Below, in pieces: positions 50,957 through 60,333 of a stretch of 64,000 bases of DNA; position 1 is the first letter of the stretch, and the number at the start of each line of letters is the position of its first letter. The notes under the pieces are model-generated. The model was not told the origin of the DNA and searched no databases. It was given only the letters and a program-made list of their open reading frames with translations. A program made the position numbers and the translations under genes. This stretch comes from Blastococcus xanthinilyticus (lineage in GTDB: Bacteria; Actinomycetota; Actinomycetes; Mycobacteriales; Geodermatophilaceae), in NCBI RefSeq assembly GCF_008124835.1, contig NZ_VNHW01000016.1, forward strand, positions 1-64,000. The letters run 5' to 3'.

Positions 50957-53900
50957 GTGCCCGACCGCCCTCCCGCCGACAGTTCCGGGAGCACGGGCGC
51001 GCTGGCCCGGTTCAGCGAGCCCACCCGCGCCTGGTTCACCGGCGCCTTCGAGCGGCCGACCGCCGCGCAGGACGGCGCCTGGCAGGCCATCAGCAGCGGC
51101 GAGCACGCGCTGGTCGTGGCTCCGACCGGGTCGGGGAAGACGCTCGCCGCCTTCCTGTGGTCGCTGGACCGCCTGGCGGCCACACCACCGGCCGACGAGC
51201 GCACGCGGTGCCGGGTCCTCTACGTCTCCCCGCTCAAGGCGCTCGCCGACGACGTCGAGCGGAACCTGCGGGCGCCGCTGACCGGGATCGGCCAGGCGGC
51301 GGCCCGGCTGGGCCTCCCCCGGCCGGAGATCAAGGTCGGCATCCGCTCCGGCGACACCCCGGCCGACGAGCGGCGCACCTTCGCCCGCCGCCCGCCCGAC
51401 ATCCTCATCACCACGCCGGAGTCGCTGTTCCTCCTGCTCACCAGCCAGGCCCGCGAGGCGCTGCGCGGGGTCGAGACGGTGATCGTCGACGAGGTGCACG
51501 CGGTCACCGACTCCAAGCGGGGCGCCCACCTGGCCGTCTCCCTCGACCGGCTCGACGAGCTGCTCGAGCGGCCGGCGCAGCGGATCGGCCTGTCGGCCAC
51601 GGTCCGGCCGATCGAGGAGGTCGCCACCTTCCTCGCCGGCGGGCGGCCGGTGCAGGTCGTCTCCCCCGGGTCGACCAAGCAGTGGGACCTCTCCGTCGTC
51701 GTCCCGATCGAGGACATGAGCCAGCTCGGCCAGCCCACCGGCGAGCTCGACGGCTCCGCCGCGGGCAACCAGCCGCGCAACTCCATCTGGCCGGCGGTCG
51801 AGGAGCGCGTGCTCGACCTCGTGCAGGCGCACCGCAGCACGATCGTCTTCGCCAACTCCCGGCGGCTGGCCGAGCGGCTGACCAGCCGGCTCAACGAGCT
51901 GGCCTACGAGCGGGCGACCGGCGAGACCGTCCCGCCGGGCACCAACGCCGCCGCGCTCATGGCGCAGGCCGGCTCCGGCGGTGGCGTGCCCGAGGGCGTC
52001 CAGCCGGTGGCCGCCGCCCACCACGGCTCGGTCTCGCGGGAGCAGCGGGCGGTCGTGGAGGAGGCCCTCAAGTCCGGCCGGCTCCCCGCCGTCGTCGCCA
52101 CCTCCAGCCTGGAGCTGGGCATCGACATGGGGGCGGTCGACCTCGTCGTCCAGGTGGAGGCGCCGCCCACGGTCGCCAGCGGGCTGCAGCGGGTCGGCCG
52201 GGCCGGCCACCAGGTCGGCGCGGTCAGCCGCGGGGTGCTGTTCCCGAAGTACCGCGGCGACCTGGTGCAGTGCGCCCTGGTGGCCGAGCGGATGAAGGCC
52301 GGCGCCATCGAGTCGATCCGCTACCTGCGCAACCCGCTCGACGTGCTAGCCCAGCAGATCGTCGCCATCGTCTCCGAGCGGCCGCGCACCGTCGACGAGG
52401 TGGGGGCGCTGGTCCGCCGCTCGGCGGCGTTCTCCTCCCTGCCGGAGTCGGCACTGCACGCCGTCCTGGACATGCTGGCCGGCCGCTACCCCTCCGACGC
52501 CTTCGCCGAGCTGCGCCCACGGCTGACCTGGGACCGGGTCACCGACACCCTCACCGCCCGGGCCGGCGCCCAACGGCTGGCGGTCACCAGCGGCGGCACG
52601 ATCCCCGACCGCGGCCTGTTCGGCGTCTTCCTCGTCGGCGGCGGGGAGGGCACCGGCGGCAAGCGCGTCGGCGAGCTCGACGAGGAGATGGTCTACGAGT
52701 CGCGGGTCGGCGACGTCTTCCTGCTCGGCTCGTCGTCGTGGCGGATCGAGGACATCACCCACGACCGGGTGCTCGTGACCCCGGCGCCGGGTCAGGCGGG
52801 CAAGATGCCGTTCTGGCACGGGGACGCACCCGGCCGCCCGCTGGAGCTCGGCCGGGCGCTCGGGGCGTTCCTCCGCGAGGTCGGCTCCGCCACGCCCGAG
52901 GCCGGTCTGGAACGGGCCCGCGCCGCCGGGCTGGACGAGTGGGGCGCGGCCAACCTGGCCGCCTACCTCGCCGAGCAGAAGGCGGCCACCGGCCACCTGC
53001 CCGACGACCGCACGCTGCTGGTCGAGCGGTTCCGCGACGAGCTGGGCGACTGGCGGCTGGTCGTGCACTCCCCCTTCGGCGCGCAGGTGAACGCGCCGTG
53101 GGCGCTGGTCCTCGCCGCCCGGCTGCGCGAGCGCTACGGCGTCGACGTCTCGGCCATGCACTCCGACGACGGCATCGTGCTCCGGCTCCCGGAGACCACC
53201 GGGGAGCCGCCCGAGGCCGACCTCGCCGTCCTGGACCCCGACGACGTCGAACGCGAGGTGACCGCGGAGGTCGGCGGCTCCGCGCTGTTCGCCAGCCGCT
53301 TCCGCGAGTGCGCCGCCCGGGCGCTGCTGCTCCCCCGGCGCGATCCGCGCCGCCGCACGCCGCTGTGGCAGCAGCGGCAGCGGGCGGCCCAGCTGCTCTC
53401 GGTCGCCAGCGAGTTCGCCTCCTTCCCGATCACGCTGGAAGCGGCCCGGGAGGTCCTGCAGGACGTCTACGACGTGCCGGGGCTCATCGAGCTGATGCGC
53501 GACGTGCGGGCGCGCCGGGTGCGCGTGGCCGACGTCCAGACCGAGACGGCGTCGCCGTTCGCCCAGTCGCTGCTGTTCGGCTACGTCGGCCAGTTCCTCT
53601 ACGAGGGCGACGCCCCGCTGGCCGAGCGGCGGGCGCAGGCGCTCGCGCTGGACACCGGCCTGCTCGCCGAGCTGCTGGGCCGCTCCGAGCTGCGCGAGCT
53701 GCTCGACGCCGAGGCGATGGCCGAGATCGAGGCGGAGCTGCAGCGGCTGCCCGCGCAGCGGCACCCGCGGGACGTCGACGGCGGCGGTGACCTGCTTCGC
53801 GTGGTCGGCGACCTCACCGCCGCCGAGGCGGCGCGCCGCGGCGTGCCCCAGGAGTGGCTGGACGAGCTGGTCGCGGCCCGCCGCGCGCTGCTGGTGCGCG

Positions 53901-55573
53901 TCGCCGGCGAGGAGCGCTACGTCGCGATCGAGGACGCCGGCCGGCTGCGCGACGCCCTCGGCACCGCCTTGCCGGTGGGCGTCCCGGAGGTGTTCACCGA
54001 GCCGGTCGCCGACCCGCTGGGCGACCTGATCGGCCGCTACGCCCGCACCCACGGCCCGTTCCAGCCCGCCGAGGTGGCCACCCGGCTGGGGCTGGGCGTC
54101 GCGGTGGTGACCGCGACCGTCCAACGGCTCACCGGCACCGGCCGGCTGGTCAGCGGCGAGTTCCGCCCCGGCGGCAGCGGCCAGGAGTGGTGCGACGCCG
54201 ACGTGCTGCGCTCCATCCGCCGCCGGAGCCTGGCCAGGCTGCGCCAGGAGGTCGAGCCGGTGCCCATCGGGACGCTCGCCCGGTTCACGCCGTCCTGGCA
54301 GTCGGTCGGCAGCCGGCTGCGGGGGGCCGACGGCGTGCTCGCGGTGGTGGAGCAGCTGGCCGGCGCCCTGGTTCCCGCGAGCGCGCTGGAGTCGCTGGTC
54401 CTGCCGGCCCGGGTGCGCGACTACTCCCCGGCGATGCTCGACGAGCTGACCAGCGCCGGCGAGGTGCTGTGGGCCGGCGCCGGCGGTCTGCCGGGTGGGG
54501 ACGGCTGGATCAGCCTCGTCCCGGCCGACCTGGCGCCTCTGCTGCTGCCCGAGCAGCTGGAGCTCGCCGACGAGGGGCAGCCGCTGCTCGACCTGCTCGC
54601 CGGCGGTCAGGCGATGTTCTTCCGCGGCCTCTCCGACAGCCTGGGGGCCACCGACGACACCGTGCTCGCCGACCTCGTGTGGGATCTCGTGTGGGCGGGG
54701 GCGCTCACCAACGACACGCTGGCCCCCCTGCGCACCCGGCTGGGCGGCAGGGGCACCCACCGGCGTCCCGCGGCCGCGCCGCGCGTCCGGCTGGACCGGT
54801 CCCGTGCCGGTCGCGGCCGGCTCGGCCGCCCAGCCCTGCCCACCCGCACCGGCCCGCCCACGGTCGCCGGCCGCTGGTCCCGGCTGCCCGCCCGGGAGGC
54901 CAACGCCACCCGGCGCGGCACCGCCCGGGCCGAGGCGCTGCTGGAACGGCACGGGGTGCTCACCCGCGGGGCGGTGATGGCCGAGCAGGTACCCGGTGGG
55001 TTCTCCGCGGTGTACCCCGTGCTCCGGGCGTTCGAGGACAACGGCCGGGCGCGCCGGGGCTACTTCGTCGAGACCCTCGGGGCGGCGCAGTTCGGCACCC
55101 CGGGATCGGTCGACCGGCTGCGCAGCTTCGCCTCCCCCGACCGGGCGCCGGCCGGGGCGGTCGTCCTGGCGGCCACCGACCCGGCCAACGTGTACGGCGC
55201 CGCCCTCCCGTGGCCGGAGCGCACCGTGCTGGTCGACGGCGACGCCGTCGACCTGGGCGAGGGCACCGGCAGCCGCAAGGCGGCCGGGCACCGGGCCGGG
55301 CGCAAGGCCGGCGCCCTGATCGTCCTCGTCGACGGCGACCTGGTCCTCTACGTCGAGCGCGGGGGCAAGACGCTGCTGTCCTGGACCGAGGACGAGCAGC
55401 TGCTCAAGGAGGCGGCGACGGCGCTGTCCGGTGCGGTGTCGGCCGGCGCGCTCGGCCGGATGGTGGTCCAGAAGGCCGACGGCGCCTCGGTGCACGAGTC
55501 GACCCCGCTGTCCCAGGCCCTGCAGGCGGCCGGGTTCGCCGCCACGCCCCGGGGGCTGCGCCTGCGCGGCTGA
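50957..55573 (+). CDS. lhr: Large DEAD/H-box helicase Lhr
   Basis: The 1538-residue superfamily 2 helicase carries the Lhr core: Walker A APTGSGKTLAAFLWSLDRL, DEVHAVTDSKRG (motif II), SATV (motif III), and the second RecA-like domain with SSLELGIDMG and RVGRAGH. The characteristic winged-helix and Lhr domain follow (about 500-870), then the long C-terminal region of full-length Lhr (about 880-1538), absent from the short Lhr-core forms. It unwinds RNA-DNA hybrids and is linked to DNA repair in mycobacteria. The GTG at 50957 starts it; a larger open frame back to 50015 is antisense to the MFS gene. Confidence 0.95.
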   Translation: MPDRPPADSSGSTGALARFSEPTRAWFTGAFERPTAAQDGAWQAISSGEHALVVAPTGSGKTLAAFLWSLDRLAATPPADERTRCRVLYVSPLKALADDVERNLRAPLTGIGQAAARLGLPRPEIKVGIRSGDTPADERRTFARRPPDILITTPESLFLLLTSQAREALRGVETVIVDEVHAVTDSKRGAHLAVSLDRLDELLERPAQRIGLSATVRPIEEVATFLAGGRPVQVVSPGSTKQWDLSVVVPIEDMSQLGQPTGELDGSAAGNQPRNSIWPAVEERVLDLVQAHRSTIVFANSRRLAERLTSRLNELAYERATGETVPPGTNAAALMAQAGSGGGVPEGVQPVAAAHHGSVSREQRAVVEEALKSGRLPAVVATSSLELGIDMGAVDLVVQVEAPPTVASGLQRVGRAGHQVGAVSRGVLFPKYRGDLVQCALVAERMKAGAIESIRYLRNPLDVLAQQIVAIVSERPRTVDEVGALVRRSAAFSSLPESALHAVLDMLAGRYPSDAFAELRPRLTWDRVTDTLTARAGAQRLAVTSGGTIPDRGLFGVFLVGGGEGTGGKRVGELDEEMVYESRVGDVFLLGSSSWRIEDITHDRVLVTPAPGQAGKMPFWHGDAPGRPLELGRALGAFLREVGSATPEAGLERARAAGLDEWGAANLAAYLAEQKAATGHLPDDRTLLVERFRDELGDWRLVVHSPFGAQVNAPWALVLAARLRERYGVDVSAMHSDDGIVLRLPETTGEPPEADLAVLDPDDVEREVTAEVGGSALFASRFRECAARALLLPRRDPRRRTPLWQQRQRAAQLLSVASEFASFPITLEAAREVLQDVYDVPGLIELMRDVRARRVRVADVQTETASPFAQSLLFGYVGQFLYEGDAPLAERRAQALALDTGLLAELLGRSELRELLDAEAMAEIEAELQRLPAQRHPRDVDGGGDLLRVVGDLTAAEAARRGVPQEWLDELVAARRALLVRVAGEERYVAIEDAGRLRDALGTALPVGVPEVFTEPVADPLGDLIGRYARTHGPFQPAEVATRLGLGVAVVTATVQRLTGTGRLVSGEFRPGGSGQEWCDADVLRSIRRRSLARLRQEVEPVPIGTLARFTPSWQSVGSRLRGADGVLAVVEQLAGALVPASALESLVLPARVRDYSPAMLDELTSAGEVLWAGAGGLPGGDGWISLVPADLAPLLLPEQLELADEGQPLLDLLAGGQAMFFRGLSDSLGATDDTVLADLVWDLVWAGALTNDTLAPLRTRLGGRGTHRRPAAAPRVRLDRSRAGRGRLGRPALPTRTGPPTVAGRWSRLPAREANATRRGTARAEALLERHGVLTRGAVMAEQVPGGFSAVYPVLRAFEDNGRARRGYFVETLGAAQFGTPGSVDRLRSFASPDRAPAGAVVLAATDPANVYGAALPWPERTVLVDGDAVDLGEGTGSRKAAGHRAGRKAGALIVLVDGDLVLYVERGGKTLLSWTEDEQLLKEAATALSGAVSAGALGRMVVQKADGASVHESTPLSQALQAAGFAATPRGLRLRG

Positions 55574-55692
55574 TCCGGCACCGCCGCCACCAGGGCACAT
55601 GACGGTTGGATGGCAGTGCGGCCAGGCCGGTGCGGTGTCGCCCGATCGGGGGAACCCAGGGTGTACCAGCCCCTGCAAGGAGGCAGAAGCTC

Positions 55693-55866
55693 ATGCGCAT
55701 CCTCTTGATCGTCCTGTCGATCGTCGGCGTCGCCCTCCTCACGGTCGGGGCGTTGGTGCCCGAGCGGTTCGTGCTGGCGCTGCTGGGGCTGGTCATCCTG
55801 ACCGGCACGGCCAGCGCCGCCCTGGCGTCGCTGTCGCCGCGGCGCCCGCCGTACCCCCGCTACTGA
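55693..55866 (+). CDS. Small membrane protein, 57 residues
   Basis: Two hydrophobic segments (about 3-22, LLIVLSIVGVALLTVGALV, and 26-47, FVLALLGLVILTGTASAAL) and a basic Pro-rich tail RRPPYPRY make a hairpin membrane protein. AAGGAGG about nine bases before the ATG is a strong ribosome-binding site. It lies between lhr and nei2 and may form an operon with nei2, 63 bases downstream. No family is recognised. Confidence 0.7.
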   Translation: MRILLIVLSIVGVALLTVGALVPERFVLALLGLVILTGTASAALASLSPRRPPYPRY

Positions 55867-55929
55867 CCCGGGCGCCGGGCCGGGCCGCCCGGCGGGGCGC
55901 GCTCGCCCGCCGCCGGGGAGACTGGGCGC

Positions 55930-56787
55930 GTGCCCGAGGGAGACACCGTCTGGCTGGCGGCGAAGCGCATGAACCAGGCGCTCGCGGGGGCGACTCTGCG
56001 CACGGGCGAGTTCCGCCTGCCGCAGCTGGCCGCGCTCGACCTGGCCGGCGTCACCGTCCGCGAGGTCGTCCCGCGGGGCAAGCACATGCTCATCCGGCTG
56101 GCCGACGAGCGGACGCTGCGGACGCACTACCGCATGGACGGCAGCTGGCACATCTACCGGCCGGGCACCAGGTGGCGCGGCGGGCCGGGCTACGACGTCC
56201 GCGTCGTCCTCGCCACCGACGAGTGGGAGTGCGTCGGCTACCGGCTGCACGACGTCGAGATCGTCCCCACGAGCGATGAGGACCAGCTCGTCGGTCACCT
56301 CGGCCCGGACATCCTCGGGCCGGACTGGGACCTGGCCGAGGCGCTGCGCCGGCTGCGCAGCCATCCCGACGAGCAGGTGGGCGTGGCGATCCTGGACCAG
56401 CGGAACCTCGCCGGCATCGGCAACCTGTACAAGGTCGAGGCGCTGTTCCTCACCGGTCTGCACCCGTGGGCCCGGGTGGCCGACGTCGACGACCGGCTGG
56501 AGCCGCTGGTGGAGCGGGCGCAGCGGCTGATGCGGGCGAACCTGCACCACCCGGAGCAGAGCACGACCGGTGACCTGCGCAAGGGCCGCGACCACTGGGT
56601 CTACGGCCGGAAGGGCAAGCCCTGCCGGCGGTGCGGGACGCCGATCCTCATGGGTGACCAGGGGCCGCCCCTGCAGGAGCGGGTCACCTACTGGTGCCCG
56701 CGCTGCCAGGCGGCGGACTCCCCAATCTCACCCACCGCGCGGACCGGCGAACCGGGGCGGCAACCGCCCGTCGCCACCCCCGGCTGA
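55930..56787 (+). CDS. nei: Fpg/Nei-family DNA glycosylase (Nei2-like endonuclease VIII)
   Basis: The 285-residue bifunctional glycosylase/AP lyase removes oxidised bases. The catalytic N-terminus is processed Pro2-Glu3 in MPEGDTVW. The central helix-two-turn-helix contains LDQRNLAGIGNLYKVEALF, and the C-terminal zinc finger has CRRCG...CPRC. A 25-residue Pro/Gly tail follows. MPEGDTV, rather than MPELPEV, places it in the Nei rather than the Fpg branch. GTG 55930 is the start. Next to lhr, it extends the repair theme of this segment. Confidence 0.94.
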   Translation: MPEGDTVWLAAKRMNQALAGATLRTGEFRLPQLAALDLAGVTVREVVPRGKHMLIRLADERTLRTHYRMDGSWHIYRPGTRWRGGPGYDVRVVLATDEWECVGYRLHDVEIVPTSDEDQLVGHLGPDILGPDWDLAEALRRLRSHPDEQVGVAILDQRNLAGIGNLYKVEALFLTGLHPWARVADVDDRLEPLVERAQRLMRANLHHPEQSTTGDLRKGRDHWVYGRKGKPCRRCGTPILMGDQGPPLQERVTYWCPRCQAADSPISPTARTGEPGRQPPVATPG

Positions 56788-56799
56788 CCGGGGCCCGCC

Positions 56800-56823
56800 C
56801 CCCGTCGCCGGGAAGCGGCGGGG
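56800..56823. terminator. Hairpin between nei and pspA
   Basis: CCCCGTCGC (56800-56808) pairs with GCGGCGGGG (56815-56823) with one wobble around a six-base loop, in the 49-base gap between the two convergent genes. Confidence 0.6.
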
Positions 56824-56836
56824 AGCGGACCACCGG

Positions 56837-57676
56837 CTAGGCCTGCTCGGGCCGCTCGGCCGGCTGGGCCTGGCGCTGCTCGGCCGTGAGGTCGGGCGCG
56901 GGAGCGCCCTGCTCGATCGCGCCGGCGGCGGACGTGCCCTCGACCGCCTGCGGGCCACCGCCCATGGAGGCCCGGATCTGGTCCAGCCGGGAGGCGCCCG
57001 CGACGTCGAGGGTCGCCTTCTGCACCTCGAGCATCCGGCCCTCGACCGAGGTCTGCGCCAGCTCCGCCTGACCCAGCGCGTTGGCGTAGCGGGCCTCGAT
57101 CTTGTCCCGGATCTCGCCGAGGTTCGGGGTGTTGCCCGGCGCGGAGAGCTCGTTGACCTGACGCATCGACGCGGCCACGTGCTCCTGCATCTTGGCCTGC
57201 TCGAGCTGGCTCATCAGCTTCGTGCGCTCGGCCAGCGTGGTCTGCAGCCGCATGCGGGACTGCTCGACCGCGCCGCGGGCCTGCTCCGCGGCCTGGAGCG
57301 CCTCGTCGTGGCTGCGCTTGAGGTCCTCCATCGACTGCTCGGCGGCCACCAGCTGGGTCGCGAACGCCTGGGCGGCCTGCTCGTACTCGGCGGCCTTGGT
57401 CGCGTCGCCCTTCCCCCGCGTCTGGTCGGCGAGCGTCAGCGCCTGGCGCGCGGAGGCCTGCAGCTTCTCGACCTCGCCGAGCTGCCGGTTCAGCCGCATC
57501 TCCAGCTGCCGCTGGTTGCCCAGCACCGCGGCGGCCTGGTTGGCCAGGGACTGGTGCCGCTGCTGCTCGGCCTCGATCGCCTGGGCGATCTGGATCTTCG
57601 GATCGGCCCGCTGGTCGATCTGGGCGTTGGCCGACGCGGTGAGGTACTTCCACAGCTTCACGAACGGATTGGGCAT
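56837..57676 (-). CDS. pspA: PspA/IM30-family phage-shock protein
   Basis: The 279-residue coiled-coil protein protects the membrane under envelope stress. The N-terminal amphipathic part is [19 protein letters not shown], followed by long helices rich in Gln, Ala and Glu, then a disordered Gly/Pro/Ala tail from about residue 240. In mycobacteria the homologue (Rv2744c) is encoded beside clgR and is its target; here the two genes are separated by a sugar kinase, a GNAT and a TetR gene. AGGAGGACCACCC precedes the ATG. Confidence 0.92.
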   Translation of the reverse strand: MPNPFVKLWKYLTASANAQIDQRADPKIQIAQAIEAEQQRHQSLANQAAAVLGNQRQLEMRLNRQLGEVEKLQASARQALTLADQTRGKGDATKAAEYEQAAQAFATQLVAAEQSMEDLKRSHDEALQAAEQARGAVEQSRMRLQTTLAERTKLMSQLEQAKMQEHVAASMRQVNELSAPGNTPNLGEIRDKIEARYANALGQAELAQTSVEGRMLEVQKATLDVAGASRLDQIRASMGGGPQAVEGTSAAGAIEQGAPAPDLTAEQRQAQPAERPEQA

Positions 57677-57814
57677 GGGTGGTCCTCCTGCTCCGGCGCA
57701 CAGCCGGCCCGGCGATGCTCGTCACCGATCATCGTCCCAGGTGCTCGCCCTTTGCAGCCAATGCGGGCACCAGTGGCTCCGGCGCTCGCTCCGGACGCGG
57801 CTAGGGTTCGCGTC

Positions 57815-58828
57815 GTGCAGCCCGGCGTCCGAACCCTGTGTGTCCTCGGCGAACTGGTCGTCGACCTCCTGCCGGACCCCTCGGCCGGCGCCGGCCCGGA
57901 GGGCACGGCACCGCACTACGTCGCCCGCCCCGGGGGCAACGCGCTCAACGTCGCCGTCGCCGCCGGGCGGCTGGGCGCGCCGGTCCGCCTGCTGGCCCGG
58001 CTGGGCACCGGCCCGCTGGCCGGCCACCTCCGGCGGCACGCGGAGCTCTCGGGCGTCGACACCACCGCCTTCGTCGACGCCGCGGAGCCGGTCAGCCTCG
58101 CCGTCGTGGGCCTCGGCCCGGACGGCAGCCCCGACTACGGCTTCCACGTGCTCGGCGCGGCCGACTGGCAGTGGACCGACGACGAGCTGGCCCGCGTCGA
58201 CGCCGACGAGGTGGGTGCGCTGCACGTCGGCTCCATCTCCAGCTGGACCGAGCCGGGCAGCGCCGCCGTCGCCCGGCTCGTCTCTCGGCTGGCCGGCGCC
58301 GCCCTCATCAGCGTCGACCCCAACATCCGACCGATGCTGGCCGAGGGCGCGGTCGGCGCCTCCCTCGGCAACGACCGCGCCCGGGTCACCCGCCGGCTGG
58401 CCGAGCTGGTCGCGCACGCCGACCTGGTCAAGGTGAGCGCCGAGGACCTCGCCTGGCTCGAACCGGGGACCACCGACCTGGACGACGCCGCGCGCCGCTG
58501 GGCCGAGCGCGGGCCGGCGCTGGTGGTGCTCACCGACGGCGGTGCGCCGCTGCGGATCGCCCGCCCGGGCCGGCCGGTGCTGCACCGGGAGAGCCCGCGG
58601 GTCGACGTCGTCGACACCGTGGGCGCCGGCGACTCGCTGGCCGCCGGGTTGCTCACCGGGCTGCTCGACGCCGGTATCGACACCCGGGCGTCGCTGGAGG
58701 CGGCCTCCGACGAGCAGCTGCTCGCCCTGGTCGACGACGCCGCCCTGGTCGCGGCGCTGAACTGCACCCGCGTCGGCGCCGATCCGCCCACGAGCGACGA
58801 GCTGGCGGCCGCGCGGGACCGGCGGTGA
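57815..58828 (+). CDS. PfkB-family carbohydrate kinase
   Basis: The 337-residue kinase has the PfkB N-terminal signature PGGNALNVAVAAGRLGAPV and the C-terminal DTVGAGDSLAAGLL with its catalytic Asp and anion hole. LISVDPNIRPML is typical of fructokinase-like members. The substrate is unknown, with fructose or a related ketose the likely type. It begins at GTG 57815 and overlaps the next gene by GTGA. Confidence 0.9.
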   Translation: MQPGVRTLCVLGELVVDLLPDPSAGAGPEGTAPHYVARPGGNALNVAVAAGRLGAPVRLLARLGTGPLAGHLRRHAELSGVDTTAFVDAAEPVSLAVVGLGPDGSPDYGFHVLGAADWQWTDDELARVDADEVGALHVGSISSWTEPGSAAVARLVSRLAGAALISVDPNIRPMLAEGAVGASLGNDRARVTRRLAELVAHADLVKVSAEDLAWLEPGTTDLDDAARRWAERGPALVVLTDGGAPLRIARPGRPVLHRESPRVDVVDTVGAGDSLAAGLLTGLLDAGIDTRASLEAASDEQLLALVDDAALVAALNCTRVGADPPTSDELAAARDRR

Positions 58829-59313
58829 CCGGCGACCGGCTCCGGCTGGTCGGCTTCGAGGAGCTCTCCGCCGGTGCGCTGCGCGGCCGCCTGCTCGCCC
58901 GGCGCGAGGAGTTCTGGGCCGGCTCCGTGCTCGACGCCGACGCCGTCACCGCGCTCCACGACCCGGTGTTCTTCCACCAGCTGGGCGGGTTCGGGGCGCT
59001 CGCGCTGACCGCGGACGGCGCGGACGCCGGTTACCTGCTGGGTGTCGTGAGCGCCGACCGGATCGCCGTCGTGCAGGCCGTCGCCGTCCACCCCGCCCGG
59101 CGCGGGGCCGGGATCGCCACCCGGCTGCTCGAGCGCTTCGCCGGTCTGGCCGCCGGCGTCGGCGCGCGGGTGGCCCAGGCCGTGACCCTGCCCGGGGACC
59201 GGCCCGCCGCCGCCCTCGCCACGCGGTTCGGCGCGCACGCGGCTCCCTCGCCGGGGCACGCCGGACCCGGCGCCGACCGGGTGGTCTTCACCCGGGCCCT
59301 GCCACTGGGCTGA
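58825..59313 (+). CDS. GNAT-family acetyltransferase
   Basis: The 162-residue protein has the acetyl-CoA-binding segment VQAVAVHPARRGAGIATRLLERF with the RxxGxG-like loop RRGAGI. The N-terminal half holds FWAGSVLDADAVTALHDP. The substrate is unknown. It is co-translated with the PfkB kinase, so a shared pathway is possible. The 3' end overlaps the convergent TetR gene by 26 bases. Confidence 0.85.
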   Translation: MTGDRLRLVGFEELSAGALRGRLLARREEFWAGSVLDADAVTALHDPVFFHQLGGFGALALTADGADAGYLLGVVSADRIAVVQAVAVHPARRGAGIATRLLERFAGLAAGVGARVAQAVTLPGDRPAAALATRFGAHAAPSPGHAGPGADRVVFTRALPLG

Positions 59314-59785
59314 GCGCGGCGACGGCCAGGGCGACCGCCTCGGCCTGCCGGCGCCGCACGGTGGTCCGGCCCGGCTGGACGACCACCCCGAGCAGCCAGC
59401 GGGCGACGAGCTCCGCGGCGTCGTCCGGGACCACGAGCGCGGCCGCGAGCCGGCGGGTGACCACCTCCCACCGTCCGGCATCGACGACGAGGCGCTCCGG
59501 CTCGGTCGCCGCCACCCGGCGCAGCACCGGATGGGTGCCGAGGTCGTCGGCGAGCGCGACCAGGGCGTCAGCGAGCGTGCGCCCCGCGGCCAGCTCGCCC
59601 AGCCGGTCGAGCTCGGCGGCGACGAGCGCACCGACGACGTCGTCCTTGGTGCGGAAGTAGTTGTAGAGGGTCCCCTTGGCGACACCGGCCGCGGCGGCCA
59701 CCGACTGCATGGTGCTGCCGCGGACGCCGTCGGCCGCGAAGGCCCGGGCGGCGCCCGCGAGCAGGCCGGCGCGCGTGCGGTTCAC
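59288..59785 (-). CDS. TetR-family transcriptional regulator
   Basis: The 165-residue regulator has the TetR helix-turn-helix GSTMQSVAAAAGVAKGTLYNYF (about 23-44) and a shorter than usual ligand domain. GTG 59785 is the only reasonable start; the frame open to 60157 is antisense-like text. It lies 37 bases downstream of clgR on the same strand. Its target is unknown; the convergent PfkB-GNAT pair is one candidate. Confidence 0.82.
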   Translation of the reverse strand: MNRTRAGLLAGAARAFAADGVRGSTMQSVAAAAGVAKGTLYNYFRTKDDVVGALVAAELDRLGELAAGRTLADALVALADDLGTHPVLRRVAATEPERLVVDAGRWEVVTRRLAAALVVPDDAAELVARWLLGVVVQPGRTTVRRRQAEAVALAVAALSPVAGPG

Positions 59786-59822
59786 GGCTGCGGCGGGAGC
59801 TCCGGGAGGCGGGGCCGGTCGG

Positions 59823-60227
59823 TCAGGCGGCGAGCGAGACCGCGTCGTGCCGCCGCGCGGCCCGGCCCTGCGGACCGGCGCCGACCAGGGCGAGCGCCGG
59901 CTCGGCGGCCGGCTCGGACCCCTGCGGGACGACGACGGGCTCGGCGACCGGGGCGTCACCGGAGGGAGCGAGCGGCCGGATCTCGCCGCCGGCGGCCGCG
60001 ACGCGCAGCTCCAGGCTGACCTCGGCGAGCAGGTCGGCCAGCTCCACCTCGAGGGCGTCGCAGATGGAGGCGAGCAGCTCGGAGGATGCCTCCTTCTGCC
60101 CCCGTTCCACCTCGGAGAGGTAACCGAGGCTGACCCGTGCGGCGCCGGAGACGTCACGCAACGTCCGGTGCTGACGCAGCCGGTGGCCGCGCAGGGTGTT
60201 CCCGAGCTGGGTGCGCAGCAGCGTCAT
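59823..60227 (-). CDS. clgR: Clp gene regulator ClgR (XRE-type)
   Basis: The 134-residue regulator has an N-terminal Cro/C1-type helix-turn-helix with [40 protein letters not shown], the classic ClgR sequence, then an Ala/Pro-rich flexible region. It ends in SLAA; streptomycete ClgR is a ClpP substrate recognised through a terminal Ala-Ala, so the same feedback degradation is plausible. It activates clp protease genes and, in mycobacteria, pspA under membrane stress. ATG 60227 is used. Confidence 0.92.
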   Translation of the reverse strand: MTLLRTQLGNTLRGHRLRQHRTLRDVSGAARVSLGYLSEVERGQKEASSELLASICDALEVELADLLAEVSLELRVAAAGGEIRPLAPSGDAPVAEPVVVPQGSEPAAEPALALVGAGPQGRAARRHDAVSLAA

Positions 60228-60259
60228 GGCCGTCTCCTGTCCTGCGAGCGGGGAAGCGG

Positions 60260-60277
60260 CGGTGCCATCTGGCACCG
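60260..60277. promoter_or_regulatory. Perfect palindrome upstream of clgR
   Basis: CGGTGCC-ATCT-GGCACCG has seven-base perfect arms and lies 32 bases before the clgR ATG. It could be a repressor or autoregulatory site. It does not match the published ClgR motif I recall, so the binder is unknown. Confidence 0.5.
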
Positions 60278-60333
60278 TGCGCTCACGGTACGCGGCCCGT
60301 GCGTCAGGAGCCCACCGGCGGGGCCGAGTCCGC

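Noticed and set aside
52346-55678. Open frame of 1110 codons antisense to lhr
   Set aside because: Shadow of a high-GC gene; sequence is repetitive Gly/Gln/Arg with no family features.
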